Positions 47,905 through 59,753 of a stretch of 64,000 nucleotides of DNA are shown here, piece after piece (the stretch's first letter is position 1; each line of letters starts with the position of its first letter). The notes beneath the pieces are model-generated. The model was not told the origin of the DNA. It did not search any database and saw nothing but the letters and a program-made list of their open reading frames with translations. Origin of the DNA: Rehmannia glutinosa. Taxonomy: Eukaryota > Streptophyta > Magnoliopsida > Lamiales > Orobanchaceae. Made by a program: the position numbers and the translations under genes. The stretch lies in NCBI GenBank assembly GCA_016081115.2, contig JABTTQ020002608.1, positions 124,001 to 188,000 on the forward strand. The letters are read 5' to 3'.

Positions 47905-49446
47905 TGTTAGGAAATTTATTTGATAGATTTTGATGATACCATGTAAAACTTAAACTAGGAACTTGGCACCCCATTTTCCTTGTAATTTGTATTGTAATAG
48001 ATAGGACTGGAAAAGCCGTGTTAAGTGAGCTATGTCAAAGATTACAAGAAGTCAACTGTGAACTGAATGAAGACTCTGATATGTGTCAGCTGAGTATGGC
48101 CTAGACTGAAGTCAAGGACTCGACTTAAGGAGAAATCAGTTGAGAAACAGCTGTGGGAAGTGTCAGTCAAGTCAACTCAAGAGGCCAAGTCTAACAGTTG
48201 AAGTGATAGTTGAGTCAATCCCATGATTGGAGCTGACTCAAGTCACCTGGGGTAAAGGCAGCAGTCAAGTCAAGACAACTGACTTAGATCCATTGATTAA
48301 AGTCAAGAATATTACTTCATTTTGTAATATGACAAGCTGCCAGGTCTAAAAGTGTTTGGCCCAGAATTGTTGAAAAGGAATAAGCTAATGGGAAACACTG
48401 CACCTTGTGTCAGACGCCTACAATGCTGGAATGCCATTTAATACGAGGAAAGTCAACATCACCAATGTTGCAGACCAAGAAAAGACAAGCCAACGAACAT
48501 AAAGTGACATTTTGAAATAATCTTATCTCTTCAACGGGAAAATTTCAAATGTGCACTATAAAAGGCTGAGGAAGCTATTGATAAGAGGTTACCTTGATAA
48601 CCAGAACCACAAACAAACAAGCAATATTCAAGCAATTAATCTACAATGTTTCTCAAAGCAATTCAAGCAATTCCTCAAGCCTTAAACTCGAAGAAACTCG
48701 ATCCAACACAAGCTGTGAAGGAGAGACAACTTCAACCAGTTGAATAGGAAACTTTTGAAGAATCAAAAGGCTCTACTTTCCAAGTCAGGATTGTATAAAG
48801 ATTCAAGGTCAAAACATTATCAAGTTTGTTGGAGGGCTTCGTGATCAAATCCAAGAACTTGAGAAGTGAGCTGAAGTAGCAAGGCAGTTGCCCTGTGAAG
48901 AAGATGGGTCGCAAAAGAAGCCAGCTGTGTGATCAAGGCTGTCTCTAGACTGATAACTGCTTTGTAAACTGATCTGTGACATAGTGGATTCTTCCAGGAG
49001 TTGGAGAATAGAGGATTAGAAGAATTACCCCATCTTTGAACCTCTATAAAATACTTGTGTCATTTACTTTCAGTAAATTTATTTTCCTGCATATTTACTT
49101 ATATCTGCTGTTAGTTTATATTTGTTATCCAACTATAATAACCAAGTGCTAAAAATCATGTGTTAAAAACAAGCTTAAATCAAATCAAAAGGTTTTAAGT
49201 CTTCCGCTGTTATAAAAAACCAAATCAGCCAAGTTAAGTATTCGGCTTAAGCAGCCAAGTTATACTATCAACAGCTATATCGAGTCCGTTGAGTGGGTAA
49301 CTTAGCTGAATAGCCAACTTAGTTGTCCCCCAAGGACACATCTGTTTAAGTCAACTCTGTTGAATATTTTAAAAGGACTATGAAAATTTGGTAAGGTTTA
49401 TTCAACCCCCCTTCTAAACCTTACACCACACCCCTTGGGACAAACA
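47905..49446 (+). repeat. 3' LTR of Sirevirus element G
   Basis: This 1542-bp LTR begins TGTTAGGAAATTTATTTG and ends TTGGGACAAACA. A TATA box (TATAAAAGGC) is at 48557-48566. Its terminus differs from the CCTACA end of the other LTRs. After it the sequence becomes AT-rich and non-LTR. Confidence 0.9.
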
Positions 49447-50128
49447 CTTTCTTTTACATAAAATTAATTTATTATTTTTAAAAAACTAGTATATCGCTCG
49501 TGCATCGCACAAAGTATAATATAATAAAGTATTTTATCTATTTGATATTGAGAAATTGATATATTATAGGAATGGTAATTAGCGAGGCATGGCGGGTATA
49601 TTAGGACCAACCCGCATTGTCCTTTGAACTGGGAAAATGTTGCAAGACACTTCTTGACCCCAACAAAATTATTTAGGATTTATTAAATTATTTTTGCTAG
49701 GAATTGTTCAAGCCATTATGGCATGCTGAGGGCACGAGTTGCATTCTTGCTTTTTACAAGTGATCATACCAACAAATAATATAATAACAATTCAAGAACG
49801 TTATGTTATTTCAACATATAACTTTATAATTATGCACAATTGTATTATTTAACAAGATCCATATTATTTAACGAGATTCATAAAGTCCCTTACATTTGTA
49901 CAAAATAGCACAAACTCGTCAATTTAAGTTTAAGGTCCTTAATTACAATTTTTGTCATACAAATAAGACATGATGTGGATTATATCAAAGAATAAAAAGA
50001 ATAATATGAGGCCTTAAAAGTTTTGTGCAAAGCTTGTGCATAACATGTAAATTATAAGTGGAGGTTTCAAATATTTTCACATCCTATTAGTTTTTCGCTA
50101 ATTCATAAAATCAAAAGTAGATATGATA

Positions 50129-50185
<57 letters not shown>

Positions 50186-50791
50186 CTTTAAGTCCCACAC
50201 AACGCTTTGACTTATAGTTTTCATATTCTCGCATACCATTTTGTGTTCAAAAGTTATACTTCGAATCATTTCGCTTCTGTTTTCACTAGCTAATGATTAC
50301 ACGCCACACTGAGGTTTTTTAATATCAATCTTAACACTTTATTAGTTTGTAAAGTATATAAATATGAATTATCATAAGTACAAAATTGCATTTGAAATCA
50401 TGAATGAAAAAAAATATATATTTGATATCAATTTTAAGATACATCAAGTCGCACTCTCACCATACCTTAAAGGAAAACAAAAAGATCAATTACAACAACT
50501 TCATAAAATAACTAAAGCAATTTCACAATAATCACCCACTCTTGTCCATACTCAAACTACCATTCACACAACTCATATCCAAGTTCATGATGTTTATCTA
50601 AGGACATAAAAACAAAACAATTTGACAATCCTAAATCATGAAGTCCCATAAAATCTTTCCAAGCACACACAATATAAAGTTAATAATTAAGCAACCCTGG
50701 CATTAATGTCCATTCAAACGCCAAGAATCAGTTCATATATGACCCATGATGCACTCCTTGCTGCTCTATAAGGCACCATTTTCGGTTGCGT
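49447..50791. other. AT-rich flank with PLATZ copy I remnant
   Basis: The part from about 49705 to 50290 is a decayed copy of the PLATZ first-exon region and its upstream DNA. On the minus strand it reads ALSMP, a stop, then WLEQF, where copy II reads GALGMPLWLEQF. The upstream match includes the stretch with TTTGTGCAAAGCTTG also present at 52437 and 58088. The remaining sequence (49447-49700 and 50290-50791) shows nothing I recognise. Confidence 0.65.
50131..50180. repeat. (AT)n microsatellite
   Basis: About 25 uninterrupted AT units lie inside the PLATZ copy I remnant. Copies II and III have no such expansion at the matching place (about 52550 and 58190). Confidence 0.95.
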
Positions 50792-52205
50792 TTATGCAGC
50801 GTTTGTGATGTTGAAGTTTGATCTTGGTTTGCTTAATTCGCTTGTTTGAGGAGTGTCAATTGCATGTAAAAGAAGCTGGATTTCGCTCATATAAGTTGCT
50901 TCAAACTGCAAAATATTAAAAAGAACATTTTTTTCTTCTAATAATCTTTCTATATATAAGACCAATGTTGTGCTCATTATGTTACAACTATACATAGTGC
51001 TTAAATTTCTTTTATGACTTGTTTTACTTACAATATAAATGTAAAGGTCTTTCGTGTTTGGACTTATACACTACTAACTTTTTCTGTTCAAACTATCCAA
51101 CATAAAAAACCAGAAGTTTTCTCTTAATTCAAAGTGCAGAAGAAAATATTATGGCATTGAGACTTGAAAAGTGCTTCAAAAACAAAATTAAATTAATTGA
51201 CGTGAACAAGAAGTGTCAGATTACCTTGCACGCAATGCTACAGAAGCATAAATGACTAGCACATTCGGTTAATTTTCTCCAACAAACTTCACAAGCTCCA
51301 TCCCCTACTATGAGTGAACCTGATCCAGTGTGTGGGTGGGGTTTCAATGACACAACCCACTTTTTGTTGCACTTGTAAGTCTGCAATAAAAAATGAACAT
51401 TACAATTATTAATAGCTTTATCGAGTGTTCAGTAAGAGAAAGATAACATATACATATCATGAGGTGAAGTAATGAAAATCATGTGCAATTAAAATAGATA
51501 AAGTTGAGACATTAAACTTGAAATAAAGTTTGAAATACATCAATATTCAAACACTTTTTCTAAATCTTTTGTCTTCATACTTAATAAAATAAAAGTTATC
51601 TCATATACTTCATTCCATTATTTACTCGCTTCATCAAAGTTCACTCCACATATTTGTATATTCTGTTGCATCATATTTTACCATGAGTATAGATGATCGA
51701 TTTCATAATGCCTAGTCTAAACACAGAAATAAATGCAATTCAAATTTTGAATATGCACTTTATCATATAAGAGATTCTGAACAAATAATAAAAATGCCAA
51801 ATTTTGATTCATACCAAATGTCCAACGTCATACTAATACAACCTACTAAGATACTATATCTATTAGTACATCGTTTATGTTGAAATGCTCTACACATTAT
51901 AATAATAGAGTGATGTACCTGAATTTTGTCACAATCGATGTGATCTTTCATCTGATCAATGGGTACAACGTCTTGATAGACATGTTTTTATATCATCAGT
52001 ACCTTGTGTTCTTTGTTGTGACCATCTAAGATGCAATGCTTACAAGTTAGTGCATCACAAGTTATGCAGTACAAGTTCAATACATTCCCTGGAAGGAGGT
52101 GGACTAAACACTTTTCGAAAAATGTCTTTCCCATGAATTGTTCAAGCCACAGTGGCATGCCAAGGGCACCTTGGTTTGCATTCTCGTCCTTCACAAATGA
52201 CCGTA
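50792..52205 (-). pseudogene. PLATZ-family zinc-binding protein gene, copy II, with in-frame stop
   Basis: Three exons on the minus strand are in phase: about 52205-51919, 51380-51225 and 50905-50792. They have GT donors (51918, 51224) and AG acceptors. Exon 1 encodes MPLWLEQFMGKTFFEKC, then YCITCDALTCKHC, the Cys/His-rich B-box-like zinc region. It continues with HVYQDVVPIDQMKDHIDC. Exon 2 encodes the second Cys cluster (CEVCWRKLTECASHLCFC), and exon 3 a 37-residue tail ending at the stop 50792-50794. PLATZ proteins bind zinc and AT-rich DNA and act as nuclear regulators in plants. A TAA at 51988-51990, between VLMI and KHVYQDVV, interrupts exon 1. I therefore call it a pseudogene, unless the stop is a sequencing error. 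An upstream first exon was not found. Confidence 0.85.
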
Positions 52206-54345
52206 TAAACAAAGAATATAAATAACAACTCAATAACGATACATTGCGTATTAATATATAACTTCATAAATATGCATATTTGGATTATATAAGATTCATT
52301 ACATTTGAACATAAGTAGCACAAGCTCATAGTTTATTTGAGCTTAATTATAATTTATGCACTACATAAGGGACATATCTTAGGACTTAAAAGTTTACTAT
52401 TTTCATAAACAAATGAAAAGAGAAGATGACATATCTTTGTGCAAAGCTTGGGCATAATATGTGAAACATAAGTGGAAGTTTCAAATATTCCACGTTATAC
52501 TAATTTCGCTAGTTCGCAAAACCAACAGTAGACATCATATGCTACTTATGAAATCTTTAACTTTAGTCGCACTGTGACATTTTGACTTATAGTTTCATAT
52601 ACTCGTATAGCTTTTCATGTGGACAAATCATACCAAGAATCACTACTCTTATAAAAAACACATTCTTTTGCTTTGCTGATGATGCCACCTAAATTCTTAG
52701 GGTGATTGTGTAAAAATGCTAATTGTTGATTACTACAACACATACAATTCCAATTTGATAAATGATTAATATAACGAAAGTGTTGGCTAGCTACTTATTC
52801 TAGTTCATAACATTATAACATTCATTTTCTTACAAAAAATGCTTTATTCTTTGGCAATACAATCTGAAGTTTCTTGCCATATATCCAGCAAATAACATGA
52901 CGAAATAAGATAATTGATTGACATGTTTAGGGCAATATCATAAAGGATTTATTACTAGTTGAGAAGTATGTCATCTATATAATGATTTACTATTAGGTAG
53001 AATGTTATGTATGTCACTAGGAAACTTAATATACATTGACATGGAAAATAAATAAAGTACCCCTATATATGTCGTGATCTAACAATACGAGCTATGAAAT
53101 GGTAGCTAATTGATAAAATAAAATAGGAAAAAATAACTTGCCCTCTAAAATATGGCCATTTTTATGCTTATTTGTATAAACTATTTCAAGTTGAAATTTG
53201 TCTCATGTTCTATACAGGGTTTTGCATATAACCCCATTTGTGGGGTCAAGATTGTCTTTTACTTCAAACTAATTGGATGTTATTACACTTTACCATATGA
53301 ACTTTGCACGATTTTCTCTTTGTTATAGGAACTTTGTGCGATTTTCACTTTTACCACCTTATTGTTAAGAAATAAAAAAAAAAACATAAATGTCATACAT
53401 GTATTTCATCTATTTTTACATGCCATACATATCCTATTTTAACAAAATGATTAATCTAAAGAAGTGTTGGCTACTTGTTCTAGTTCATAACAAGGATTTT
53501 CTTACAGAAAGTTCTTTATTCTTTGGCAGTACAACCTTATGTGTCTTATAGTATTTCCTGCTAATAAAATGATGAAATAAGATGACCTATTGATATATTT
53601 AGGGCAATGTTATTTACAAAAAGGATTTAGTATTGGTCTAGGAATTGGCATCTATAAAATGATTATTGTTAGGTCGAATGTAGTATGCATATCACCAGGA
53701 AAACTAATATATATTGAACTGATGAAATATTTCCTATATAGACTGTGATCTAACAATATGAGCTGCAAAAATGATTAACGAACTGATGAAATATATTACT
53801 TAACAAGTAGCCGATATATAACTTAAATGTTGTGCATGGAAGTCTAAGTCTATGTATTGTCACGATTAAGCTTGTATTTAATGAATTTGAGGTTGGGGAA
53901 TCTATATACAATAAAGATAATACATTTTCATATGACCGCATTTTTATGGCTCCATGTATTTGCAAGAAATTAACCACATGTTCTTAACGTATTAATAAGA
54001 TTCACCTAGTATTAATAGAAGTTTGATGCCATACAAATTATATTGATTTGTAGTAACTTCATTTTACTACTTGTAGTTTAATAAAATGTTTTTTGCTTGG
54101 TATATTAGGTATAACAAATGAAAACTAAAAGTTAGAGTATTAAAGTAATTAAATTGGGAATAATTATAACTGAAAATTCGGTCAAATGTAGATTTTATAT
54201 ACTATTTCTCTGATTAATGAAATGAACTAATTGGTAAATTATCAAATTTTCTTGCCTTGTTATATGGTAAATAATAAATCAAGATAAAATTTAATTTATA
54301 TTATAGAACCAATTAAACATATATTGGATTAAGACATTAAAACTA
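52073..54345. repeat. Segmental duplication, copy II (pairs with 57687-60260)
   Basis: From inside PLATZ exon 1 into its upstream DNA, this segment matches 57687-60260 in the same orientation and order, with moderate divergence. Shared landmarks include the TTTGTGCAAAGCTTG string, ATGATGCCACCTAAATTCT (52680 and 58317) and GTGTTGGCTAGCTACTT (52790 and 58419). Within it, 52785-53105 and 53455-53775 are a diverged direct repeat of each other. No gene is seen between 52234 and 54345. Confidence 0.8.
53126..53400 (+). mobile_element. Truncated Mutator-like MITE in copy II
   Basis: This begins with GGAAAAAATAACTTGCCC after the same AAATAAAATA flank as the intact element at 58774. It matches the left terminal inverted repeat of that element (GCATATAACCCCATTTGTGG at 53225). 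The right part is missing and is replaced by the second unit of the local direct repeat. Confidence 0.75.
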
Positions 54346-54889
54346 AATAAAAAAGTATAAAACTTGGTTATCTGGGAGAAGATTTCTGTATTTGTTCTTG
54401 GGGCATTTGAGAGCTTCTGGTTTTCCTATACATTCTGTCTGTCTTGTCCAAGTTTAGATTCTTATTTTGGATTTGGACCTGACATTCGTAAATTATCACG
54501 TTTAATGAACATGAAGAATCATGAACTTTGTTCGTTCCCTGTATATTCCATTGTCACTTTCATTGCTTTTGATTTTTTTTCAATTGGGCAACTATACTTT
54601 TGAAGTTGGTCTTTATCCTTTCCCCATCTGTTCATGGAATTTCATAGTCAAATTCAAATAATTTAATCGATTTTGCTGCTCCAGTCGAAGGGTTCAGAGG
54701 CAAAAAGATGTTTACATCCCTCTGTCTTTTGTTTGCCAGTACATACTTGTGGGATAGGGGATGCCTATCCATATTATTATCGTTTTTGTTATTACTTATT
54801 ATTATGATCTATAATCACTGTTTCTTCCATAGTGCAATACATTTAGAAACCTATGATCCCTGGTCTAAAAACATAATGCTTAAATACAG
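54346..54889 (+). other. Unassigned sequence, probable intron of the AIR9 fragment
   Basis: Homology to copy III stops near 54345. This stretch is T-rich in the way plant introns are and ends in AATACAG, a good acceptor for the exon at 54890. The 79-codon frame at 54364-54603 has no recognisable domain. Confidence 0.4.
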
Positions 54890-55786
54890 GGGAGCCTCTA
54901 GGTGTTGAATTGTTGATTCCTGATTGTTGCGAGGGCCAGAAAGTGGTCCCTGAAACAAGGTATTTTGGAGGACGAGAAGGAGTTGGGAAATATATTTGGT
55001 TCAGAACAAAGAACAAGCTTCATGGATCTGCCCTGATGGAACTGTCGAATAATTATGAAAATGTTGATATATGTGGACAGTCATTGTAAGTATTTCCCGA
55101 ATTTAGGTATGCCAACTTATAAAAGTCGTGACTTCTATCTTATTGAAGTAATTACTTCGCTTTCGTAACATATACTCCATCTCGAGAAGATGTGGGATCT
55201 TATCTAGCATTGTATTGGCTGCCAATACGGTCAGATGGTAAATGTGGTACGCCGTTGGTATCCATTTGCGAGTCTCCAGTTATTCCAGGTAGAAGCTTAT
55301 TTCCCTGTTCTCAAGTTATATGATCTACAAGATAGATATAATGAATGTGCCTCTTGTAAGAGTTTTTGCTTTATGGGTCTTCTTGGTATCCACTGTACTT
55401 GAGATTAATAATGGTGTATAGCATTAGTAGTTTATTACTATCTCTCTTGATCTCTTTTTCCTGGTATTATAAGCATTTAACCTTTCCTTCTCCCAGTCAC
55501 ACAGATATGTTGGTTCAATATTTATAACTTTTAATTCCTTTATACATCCTAATCTGTGGAAATGATTTTATGTGACAGCTCTTCCAATAGTTCATAATGT
55601 TCGGGTGACAAAGATGTCGTCAAGCACCTACTATGGAGAAGGAGATTATTTTGGTGGATATGAAGGAGCAAGCTTGTCCAGCTGGTATAGAGAATCTGAT
55701 GATGGAACAATTGTTCTTATTGGTGGAGCCAATTCTAAAACTTATGAAGTCTCAGATGAAGATTATAACTGCAGAGTGTTATTTGG
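54890..55786 (+). pseudogene. AIR9: AIR9-like microtubule-associated protein gene fragment (three exons)
   Basis: Three consecutive exon-like segments are free of stops. The first, 54890-55085, encodes EPLGVELLIPDCCEGQ through YIWFRTKNKLHGSALMEL. The second, about 55170-55288, encodes YTPSREDVGSYLALYWLP. The third, 55579-55786, encodes ALPIVHNVRVTKMSSS and EGDYFGGYEGASLSSWYRE. They match the repeated A9-type domains of plant AIR9, a large protein of cortical microtubules and the preprophase band. GT donors lie at 55086, 55289 and 55787, and AG acceptors precede exons 1 and 3. The acceptor of exon 2 is not evident. The full gene has many more exons and about 1700 residues, so this is a fragment, either relic or transposon-captured. 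Identification is from memory of the family. Confidence 0.75.
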
Positions 55787-57289
55787 GTATGAATCTAGCT
55801 CTGCATTATTTTGTTATAATCAATTGAGGAGAATGCTTATAGTCTTGCATGATTTTTTTTACACTGGACTGGAGCCAACGAACAAAAATCAAAATGAAAA
55901 TGCCCCTCGCATATTGTGATTTGTGATATAATTCTTATTCCAACAGCAAAGTTCAATCACCATTGCCTCTATTTAAAGAGTTAATTGTACAGTTATTAAG
56001 ATTCTTTGTTATTGTTTTTGTTTTTATTTTATTTGGAAAGTCTTTGAGTTGAAATAGTCTACATGTGACAAATGAAGTGTTGGTAGAAAAGTGATAAAAA
56101 GCTAAACTTTTCTTATTTTGTAAGAAAAAGTATGGCTTCCTTAATGCATTGCAGCTTATAGAAAGATCTTGTATACTTCTTGCTTCCTTAGAGTGTTGCA
56201 GTTTGTAAAAAGATACTGTATACTTCTTGAAGCCCTCCAATTCTCAAATGTAGATACATTTCATTCGGCAAGATTGGCATGAGTGATGAGTGCAAGATGA
56301 AATTCTTGAAGCTAAAAGCAAAAAGGAACTATAGATATATTGTGTTCATAATGATATTATGCATCTGAGGTATTGTTAAGTTGATTCCTGCAACAGAAGA
56401 ATTCCTGCGGCATTTTGAGCTTTGGTATGAATAAGAGCTTTTCCTTTGATTTTCGTGATCATTTTAATGAAGACACGTATTAGTTAATGATTCAACTGCA
56501 TGGATAAAACTATGCCTACATTTTGTAATTCATTGTTGGATTAATTAATGTACTCGTGGCCAGTTCTGATGATGCTCTGTCATTAGTGATTCATTTAGGT
56601 AATCAGTTTTTCAAAGTGAATTTCAAGCAAATCTTCTGATGCATATCACGGGTTAGTTGCTCATATTAGCAAAGAAAAGTTACCCCTTTTCACGAGACAT
56701 GCACCCTTTTCACCATATGCATGTCTCAAATATTTAATTCTCATGGAAGAAATACCCTTGAGGTTTCAGGCTAATTACAACTAAACCTAGTTAGCTTTCA
56801 AAATTACAAATACTCCGTTGAGCTTTCAAACCTAGCAGTGAAATATTATTTTTATTTTTGCTTATTTACTTATTTTCATGTAATATTGTGCAGAGAAGTT
56901 GTTGGAAATGAGATGTACGATGCTTGGGGCAGTTGGAAAATCGTAGGCTTAATAATCAAGTATAGGATCAAAAGGGTATAATTATTGTTTCTTATTCTTG
57001 TTGTAATGATATGAGCTGGAATGACAGGAGCAATATTGATCATGCCTTTAGTTGAATGTATATAGCTTTTTTGTTGGCTGATAGAATTGGGTTATGAATT
57101 TGTAGTTGCTTTATCGAAAGGAAACTTCTCGACAAGTACTTTTTGTTGGATTATGGATCTTTGTGATTTTAGTATTAATGCATTTTTTGTTGGTTGGTGG
57201 AATTTAATTTCATAATGAATTGATTATTAATATGGAATTTTTGCTGCTTTAATTTGTATTATATCGAAAGCTTACAAATTTTATTTCAT
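55787..57289. other. AT-rich stretch without recognised gene
   Basis: The start is the continuation of the AIR9 intron (a frame reads on to 55919 but lacks AIR9 resemblance). The rest is AT-rich with no domain, terminal repeat or second copy in the window. A 95-codon minus frame at 56240-55953 is unsupported. This interval probably belongs to the CACTA element that ends at 57686, but the left terminus was not found. Confidence 0.4.
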
Positions 57290-57686
57290 ACAAAAGACAC
57301 CGGTGTAAAACTGGTGTGTAAAACCGATGTGTATTCCTTCACAGACAGCGGTTCTAAACCGGTGTCAAATACAAAAACTTTTAAAATCAGGACCTTAGAA
57401 AATGGATATTTTATCTCTACGACACCGGTTTTAAATCGGTGTCGTTGAAGAAAAAGACACGGTTTAAAACCGGTGTCAAAAGTTCAGACTTTTTTAACAC
57501 CGGTGGCTTTAACAGGTTATTTTTGCTAATAGACACGGTTTAAAACCGTGTCGTTGAAGGAAAAGACACGGTTTTAAACCGGTGTCAAAAAGTCCAGACT
57601 TTTAACACCAAAGTGGCTTTAACACGGTTGGTTTACTAATAGACACCGGTTTAAAACCGGTGTCTATCAGCTTTTTTGTAGTAGTG
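57290..57686 (+). mobile_element. Right terminus of a CACTA transposon with palindromic subterminal repeats
   Basis: The end reads TTTTTTGTAGTAGTG (57672-57686), the inverse of the CACTACTACAAAAAA terminus of CACTA elements. Upstream are at least six copies of a 22-24 bp near-palindrome of the form GACACCGGT-TTTAAA-ACCGGTGTC (for example 57420, 57456, 57565 and 57643), which fits CACTA transposase-binding subterminal repeats. The element ends inside PLATZ copy III exon 1, since 57687 onward matches 52073 onward. No left end with matching TIR was found. Confidence 0.8.
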
Positions 57687-57830
57687 AATCCAGTTCAATA
57701 CATTCCTTGGAAGGGGGTGGACTGGACATTTGTTGAAAATTGTATTTCCCATGAATTGTTCAAGCTATATATAGTGGCATGCCGAGGGCACCTTGGTTTG
57801 CATTCTCGTCCTTCACAAATGACTGTATCA
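57687..57830 (-). pseudogene. PLATZ-family exon, copy III, interrupted by CACTA
   Basis: On the minus strand this matches PLATZ copy II exon 1 (FVKDENANQGALGMPL). A short AT insertion then shifts the frame and produces a stop. The exon is cut at 57687 by the CACTA terminus, so the zinc-binding Cys cluster is absent. It is a relic of a local duplication. Confidence 0.8.
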
Positions 57831-58763
57831 ACAAAGAATATAAATGACAACTCAAGAACGATACATTACATATAAATATATAATTTCATAAATATGCACA
57901 TTTGGATTATGAAAGATTTATTACATTTGCACATAATTATTACAAGCTCATTAGTTTAATTTTGACCTTAATTACAATTTATGTCCTACATAAGGGACAT
58001 AATGTAGGTTTCAAAGGATAGAAAAAAATATATATCAGGACTTAAAAGTTCACTATTTTCATTAACAAATGAAAATGACATATCTTTGTGCAAAGCTTGG
58101 GCATAATATATGCATACGTGGAAGTTTCAAACATTCCACATTATATTAATTTTTTGCTAGTTTGCAAAACTAACCGTAGACATCATATGCTACTTATGAA
58201 ATCTTTATCTTTCACCGCACTGTGACATTTTGACTTATTCTCGTATACCATTTCAAGTGCATAAACCATTCCAAGAATCACTACAATATAAAAAAGCACC
58301 TTATTTTGCTTGTTGATGATGCCACCTAAATTCTAAGGGTGATTGTGTAAAAAAGCTAATTGTTGATTACTGCAATATAGACAATTCCGATTTTGATAAA
58401 TGATTAACGTAAAGAAAAGTGTTGGCTAGCTACTTGTTCTAGTTCATAACATTATAACAACGATTTTCTTACAAAAAGCTCTTTATTCTTTGGCAATACA
58501 ATCTGATGAAGTGTGTTTGCTATATTTCCAGCAAATAACATGACGAAATAAGAGAATTAATTGACATGTTTAGGACAATGTCAAAAATGATTTATTATTG
58601 GTTGGGAAGTATGCCATCTATATAATGACTTACTATTAGGTAGAATGTTGTATGCATATCACTAGGAAACCTAATATGCATTGACATGGCAAATAAATAA
58701 AGTACCCCTACATATATTGTGATCTAACAATATGAGCTATGGAAATGTCGCTAATTGATCATA
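57831..58763. other. Segmental duplication, copy III upstream part
   Basis: This AT-rich non-coding sequence is collinear with 52200-53115 of copy II. The copy continues beyond the MITE, from 59754 to about 60260, matching 53795-54345. No gene is seen. Confidence 0.75.
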
Positions 58764-59753
58764 AAATAAAATAGGCAAAAAAATAATTTACCTTCTAAAC
58801 TATGACTATTTTTACACATTATTATATCAACTATTTCGAGTTTAAATTTGTCTCCTGTTCTACATAGGTTTTGCATATAACCCCATTTGTGGGGGCAAAA
58901 TTGTCTTTCACTTCAAATTAGTTTGATATTATTACACTTTACCATCTAAATTTTGCGCGATTTTTTCTTTGCTATAGGAACTTTGCACGATTTTCACGTT
59001 ACCACCTTAGTGTTAAAAAATCAAAAAACAAAAAATGCTTGAATGTCTATAGATGTATTTAATCTCTTTTTTAGATATTTATTGACAAAAATAAAATTTA
59101 ATTAGTATTTGCATCAATAAAATATATTTTCAATGAACTTTCTTTTTTATTGAAGAATGAAATTATTTTCTAGTTTCTTGTAGGATTATAATTTGTTTTC
59201 TGAAATATATTTTATTAATCTTTAAATTAAAATAAAAAATATAATTTAATTTATAAATCACTAGAAAGATTAATATGTTTTTTGTTCAATTCATACTTTA
59301 TTATTTTCTAATTTCAATTTCTTATGTCTTGTTTTTCTCCCAATGTATTGTTTTTATTTTAACGTAATGTAAAACTTACTAGAAAATCATTGAAGAAATA
59401 AAAAAAGGTAAATTATAATTATAAAGGAAAATTAGAAAGAAGAGTTAATAAAATAATTTCATTGAAAGTCTATTTTAAATTTAAATACTAATTTATTTAT
59501 TTATTATGAATCAAAAATTGAAAAAGAGATAAAAGAATATGTATACAAAATTAAAAAAATTCAGCCTGAGGTGGTAAAATAAAAATCGCGCAAATTTCAT
59601 ATAGCTAATTGAAAATCACGCAAAGTTTGTATGGTAAAGTGTAATAAGATCAAACAAGCATAGGGTAAAATATGGTTATATGCAATACCTGTATAGTATA
59701 GAAGGCAAATGACCACAGTTTGGAGTGTAAATTGTATTTTTCCAAATAAAATA
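58764..59753. mobile_element. Mutator-like MITE with long terminal inverted repeats
   Basis: The element spans 58774-59743 and is flanked by identical 10-bp direct repeats AAATAAAATA (58764-58773 and 59744-59753). Its ends are inverted repeats of about 200 bp. The left reads GGCAAAAAAATAATTTACC, and the right, reversed, reads GGAAAAATACAATTTACAC. Both contain a CATATAACC block and a TTACACTTTACCAT block. Long inverted repeats with a 9-10 bp duplication fit a non-autonomous Mutator-like element. The AT-rich core has no transposase. Confidence 0.85.

Larger units (their letters stand above)
45291..49446 (+). mobile_element. Sirevirus element G, 3' part with 3' LTR
   Basis: This plus-strand element is of the same subfamily as E. 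It has the C-terminal part of ORF2 (45291-47601), a 289-bp non-coding tail, the PPT (47891-47904) and the LTR 47905-49446. Its left part is lost because E inserted into its ORF2 at ACCCT, an expected 5-bp duplication whose other half lies outside what is preserved. The right flank is AT-rich host DNA. Confidence 0.88.

Noticed and set aside
49480..49520. CTCGTGCATCGCAC motif as a Helitron terminus
   Set aside because: Similar strings occur near several plant repeats, and no matching 3' hairpin with CTRR end or AT target was found.
52639..52660. AATCACTACTCTTATAAAAAAC as the left end of the CACTA that ends at 57686
   Set aside because: The sequence belongs to the segmental duplication and recurs at 58275 in copy III outside any CACTA, and no subterminal palindromes follow it.
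57290..57686. Regular palindromic repeats resembling a CRISPR array
   Set aside because: Spacing is irregular, there are no unique spacers of constant length, and the block ends in a CACTA terminus in plant DNA.
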